This document shows, in pieces, positions 61,350 to 64,000 of a DNA stretch of 64,000 nt. The DNA lies in the NCBI RefSeq assembly GCF_900177415.1, contig NZ_FXAF01000002.1, forward strand, positions 682,001-746,000, written 5' to 3'. Within the stretch, counting starts at the first letter, position 1. Every line of letters begins with the position of its first letter. The notes below the pieces were generated by a model that did no database searches, was not told the DNA's origin, and saw only the letters and a list, made by a program, of their open reading frames with translations. Origin of the DNA: Xaviernesmea oryzae. Its GTDB lineage: Bacteria > Pseudomonadota > Alphaproteobacteria > Rhizobiales > Rhizobiaceae. The position numbers and the translations under genes are program-made.

Positions 61350-61490
61350 GTGATGGCCTTGGGCAATGTCTTCTGTGGTCACGCCTTTTTGGCGTGACGG
61401 GCATCGATGTCAAATGAAAGAAGGCTGATATGCAGTGAGTTTTCGCTCTCGGAATCGTGAGAGCCCTGCCGGCAACCCACGCCCGCCGGA

Positions 61491-62960
61491 TCAGCGCCCC
61501 ATCTTGAGAAGTGCCTCCACCATCTCGTCGGTCATTCGCAGCAGCTTGGCGGCCGCCTTGTAGGCCTGTTCGATGTCCAGAAGCAGCGACAGTTCCTCGT
61601 CGAGGCTGACCCCCGTCGCGCTCGAATAGGCATTCAGCGAACGGCTGAGCATCGCGTATTTGGCTTCGTCCGCGTGCGTGGCGGAACTGCGCAGCTGCTC
61701 CAGCCATCCGACCGACATCGTCGCGAAGGAAAGCAGGTTCTTGGAATCGCCGATCGCCGTTGCCGGGTCGAAGACCATCGGCGCCTCCAGATTCCGGTTA
61801 TATTGATCGATCAGGCCGGCATAGCTGCTGCCGCCCGTGTTCACCCGGTATTCGGACCCGTTCATGCCGCCATCCCGCAGCACGTCCATGCTGCCTTCCG
61901 GCGGCACGACGGCCGGATTGATGACCAGCCTGGAGGCGAGGCCGGGAACGATCGCGCCGGCAGCAGGCACGGCCGTCTGCAGGGCACCCGTCTCGTCCTT
62001 GTAGGTGAACAGCCCCGCCATGGGCACGAGCGTGCCGTCCGGCCCGGTTTCCGCGAACGCCGTAACGAGCCCTCGTGCGATCTCGTCGAGCTGGCTCTGG
62101 AAGACGGGCGCTATCTGGTCGCGCAGTTGAAGCAGGGCCTGCAGCGAACCTTTCGCGGTCGTGTCTCCGCCCTGCCCTGCCTTCAGCGGAACACCGTCGA
62201 TGGCAATGCCGTTGCCGGGTGTCGACGCATCGAAGCTGGCCGTCGGCTGAAAGGTCACCTTGCGCGGCACGGTCTCGAACAGCGTGGTGCCGTCCGACGT
62301 GTAGAGAACCATGTCATTCCCGTCGCGGAGCGACGCGGTGACGCCGACGATCTCCGATATCTTCTTGAGCAGGCCGTCGCGGGTGTCGAGCGCGTCGTTG
62401 GGATCGCCGCCGGTCGCCGTCAGGTTCTTGACCCGATCGTTCGCCTCCTGGAATTGGGAAAGCAGGGCATTGAGCTCGCCGACCTGGTTCCCGATCTCTT
62501 CGTCAGCCTGCTTGCGCAGCCCCTGCAGCTTGTCGGAAGCGGTCTTCAGGCCCGCCGCAACATCCTGGGCGCTGGCAAGCACCGCAAGGCCGAGCCCGAT
62601 GTCGTTGGCCTTGGCGGCGAAGGCATCGAGGTTGTTCTAGAGGGCGGCTATGAGCTTTGCGGGAGAAAATTCGTTGTCGTTTCCTCCCATCAGGTTCTTG
62701 ATGGCGTTCAGCCCGTCGAGAAGCGTCCGCTGGCCGCTCGCGGCGGAAGAGCTCTCGATCGTCTGCCGCAGGAGCGCCGGATTGCCCGCCCTGACGATAT
62801 CGCCCACCACCGCACCGTTGCCGCCAGCGACGATCGGGGCGGAGCGGCGGACATAATCCGGGTTCTGAGCATTCGCGAGGTTCTTCGCGACGACCACCGC
62901 CTGCGTTCCCGTATTGCTGAGGATCGCCTGTGCGGTGGAAAGGGTCGATGACAACGACAT
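61491..62960 (-). pseudogene. flgK: Flagellar hook-associated protein FlgK, interrupted by an in-frame amber codon
   Basis: The reading frame starts MSLSSTLSTAQAILSNTGTQ and ends LLRMTDEMVEALLKMGR, with N- and C-terminal helices typical of FlgK and a total length of 490 codons, normal for rhizobial FlgK. Codon 108 is TAG (62639-62637); the frame is otherwise intact on both sides. One C-to-T change from CAG would explain it. The product would be cut to 107 residues, missing the D1-D3 body. A GTG at 62582 could restart the rest. FlgK joins hook to filament, so loss should block filament attachment unless another copy exists. Confidence 0.82.
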
Positions 62961-63068
62961 CTGGGCTCCTGATTGGTTGCGGGATCTCCGTGTCTGTGAA
63001 ATCCGAGGTACCGGGGATGTATCGCCTGGCGCCGGTCAAAGAGGTCGCCTGTTTTCTTCCAAGACTTC

Positions 63069-64000
63069 CTACCCGCGCCTGATCTGGGAAAGCGCCCACA
63101 GCGTATCGGCACTGATGCCGCCTCCCCCGCCGAGGAGTAGCGCTGCCGATGGCTGGGAAGAGCCGTATTCGAGGTCGTACATGATGGTGAACCGGTGCAC
63201 GAGCTTCGCGAGCTTGGCCGGATCCTTGAGGTCCTTCAGGTTGATGTGCTTCTCGACGACCTTCGCCTGCTTGTCGACATTGACGGAGCTGAACTCGCTC
63301 GGCAGGCTGAAGGTCACGCGGAAGAACTCGAGAAGCGCGTCGTCGCCAAGGATGCCGTAAGCGTCCGTGATCGTCGGAGCGACACGCTGAAAATAAAGCG
63401 CCAGGCGGACGCCCGGATTGTCTTCTCCCTGCTGCGTCTCCAGCACCTGGTTGAGATAGGCCTGCTCGGTCGCCATGACGCTTCCCATGTTTTGTGCGCC
63501 CGTGGCCTTATCGCGCGAGATGTTGCCCTGCCCGTCGAAATTGAAAGAACCCAGCATCTGCGCAAACCGCTTGTCGCTCTGCTGGTTGACGAAGCTCTTC
63601 GGATCGTTGAGATCGGACGAAAAGATCTTCTTCAGAAACTCGTCATTCACCGCCTTGGGGTCGAAACCATTGGCCGTGAGTACGATATCGACCAGTTTCC
63701 TGTCGGCAAGGAATTGGGAAAGCGTCTCCACTCTGGCGATGCGGTCCGTGTAATATTTCGATTCCTCCTCGGCCTGCTTGCGTGCCTCCTCCTTCTCGCT
63801 TTTGGTCAGAAAGCGCGTCTTTTCGACGATGTAGTCGCGAGCCGTCTGGGTGATGGCCGTCGAAGACTGCGCAAGCACCGGCGTCGTGACGCCACCCTTG
63901 GCAGTGAAGTTGAAGGCCTTGGCCAGCACCAGGAAACGTTCGTCCTTGAGCTGGTTGACATAGCTCTTCGGGTCCGAAAGGTCGCTCGTCAGAACCTTCT
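63069..64000 (-). CDS. DUF1217 flagellar-cluster protein, 5-prime end outside the window
   Basis: At least 310 residues, open to the window edge. DUF1217 repeats are visible: SSDLNDPKSFVNQQSDKRF near the middle parallels TSDLSDPKSYVNQLKDERF at the edge, each followed by F-N-F. The C-terminus is YGSSQPSAALLLGGGGGISA then LWALSQIRRG. DUF1217 proteins are found in alphaproteobacterial flagellar gene clusters; the function is unknown. It is upstream of and on the same strand as flgK. Confidence 0.82.
   Translation of the reverse strand, partial: KVLTSDLSDPKSYVNQLKDERFLVLAKAFNFTAKGGVTTPVLAQSSTAITQTARDYIVEKTRFLTKSEKEEARKQAEEESKYYTDRIARVETLSQFLADRKLVDIVLTANGFDPKAVNDEFLKKIFSSDLNDPKSFVNQQSDKRFAQMLGSFNFDGQGNISRDKATGAQNMGSVMATEQAYLNQVLETQQGEDNPGVRLALYFQRVAPTITDAYGILGDDALLEFFRVTFSLPSEFSSVNVDKQAKVVEKHINLKDLKDPAKLAKLVHRFTIMYDLEYGSSQPSAALLLGGGGGISADTLWALSQIRRG

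Overview
The window reads as about 64 kb of high-GC DNA from an alphaproteobacterium, most likely Rhizobiaceae (Ensifer/Sinorhizobium/Rhizobium/Agrobacterium type). The support is gene content: DUF2865, DUF1217 and DUF2218 proteins, a rhizobial-type FlgK, a flavin oxidoreductase of the TIGR03885 type paired with a GH13 enzyme, a 16-bp palindromic extragenic element, and many sugar, peptide and amine ABC transporters next to pectin-degrading enzymes. That is typical of a soil or plant-associated genome, perhaps on a chromid or in an accessory catabolic region. I saw no rRNA, tRNA, CRISPR array, insertion sequence or replication origin.

Layout. 1-4076: tail of a TonB-dependent receptor, a DUF2218 protein and a complete siderophore ABC importer. 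4130-7772: an XRE/cupin regulator, gabT and a ThDP enzyme, with matching palindromes in two putative promoters. 7773-16348 (minus strand): IclR regulator, two unrecognised proteins, an M19 dipeptidase, a polyamine-type ABC importer and a RidA protein. 16640-21751: first pectin/sugar-acid locus (family-5 binding protein, enolase-superfamily dehydratase, GntR regulator, GH105 hydrolase). 21748-23326: PanE-like reductase and a 7Fe-type ferredoxin. 23323-31690 (minus): a tightly packed eight-gene block joining an NMT1/THI5-type importer to FAD oxidoreductase, CoA-transferase, crotonase, LysR and amidohydrolase genes. 32316-37220: envelope proteins (DUF2865, SH3b, glycine-zipper protein, autotransporter). 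37817-39798: SDR and zinc alcohol dehydrogenase. 39962-46051: a stress island with six sites matching the alphaproteobacterial general-stress (EcfG/RpoE2) promoter GGAAC-N17-GTT. 46213-56442: AraC regulator and an eight-gene oligogalacturonide uptake and breakdown operon. 56755-60137: small regulators and a cyclic-di-GMP enzyme. 60159-64000: OpgC-like protein, a flgK broken by an amber codon, and the end of a DUF1217 flagellar-cluster gene.

How the genes work together. Two loci point to growth on pectin. The larger one has everything needed to import oligogalacturonides (two permeases, ATPase, binding protein) and cut them inside the cell (GH28, GH105, GH4 alpha-galacturonidase), then isomerise the product (KduI). 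KduD, KdgK and KdgA are not in the window. The stress island groups a cytosolic copper-storage protein, DUF4142, an NTF2-like protein and several tiny secreted or membrane proteins under what look like shared promoters.

The strongest candidates for undescribed biology are the two unrecognised proteins (569 and 250 residues) embedded in the dipeptidase/importer operon, the eight-gene CoA/FAD/amidohydrolase block of unknown substrate, and the densely spaced stress-promoter island. All functions are inferred from sequence read by eye. No database search was run.
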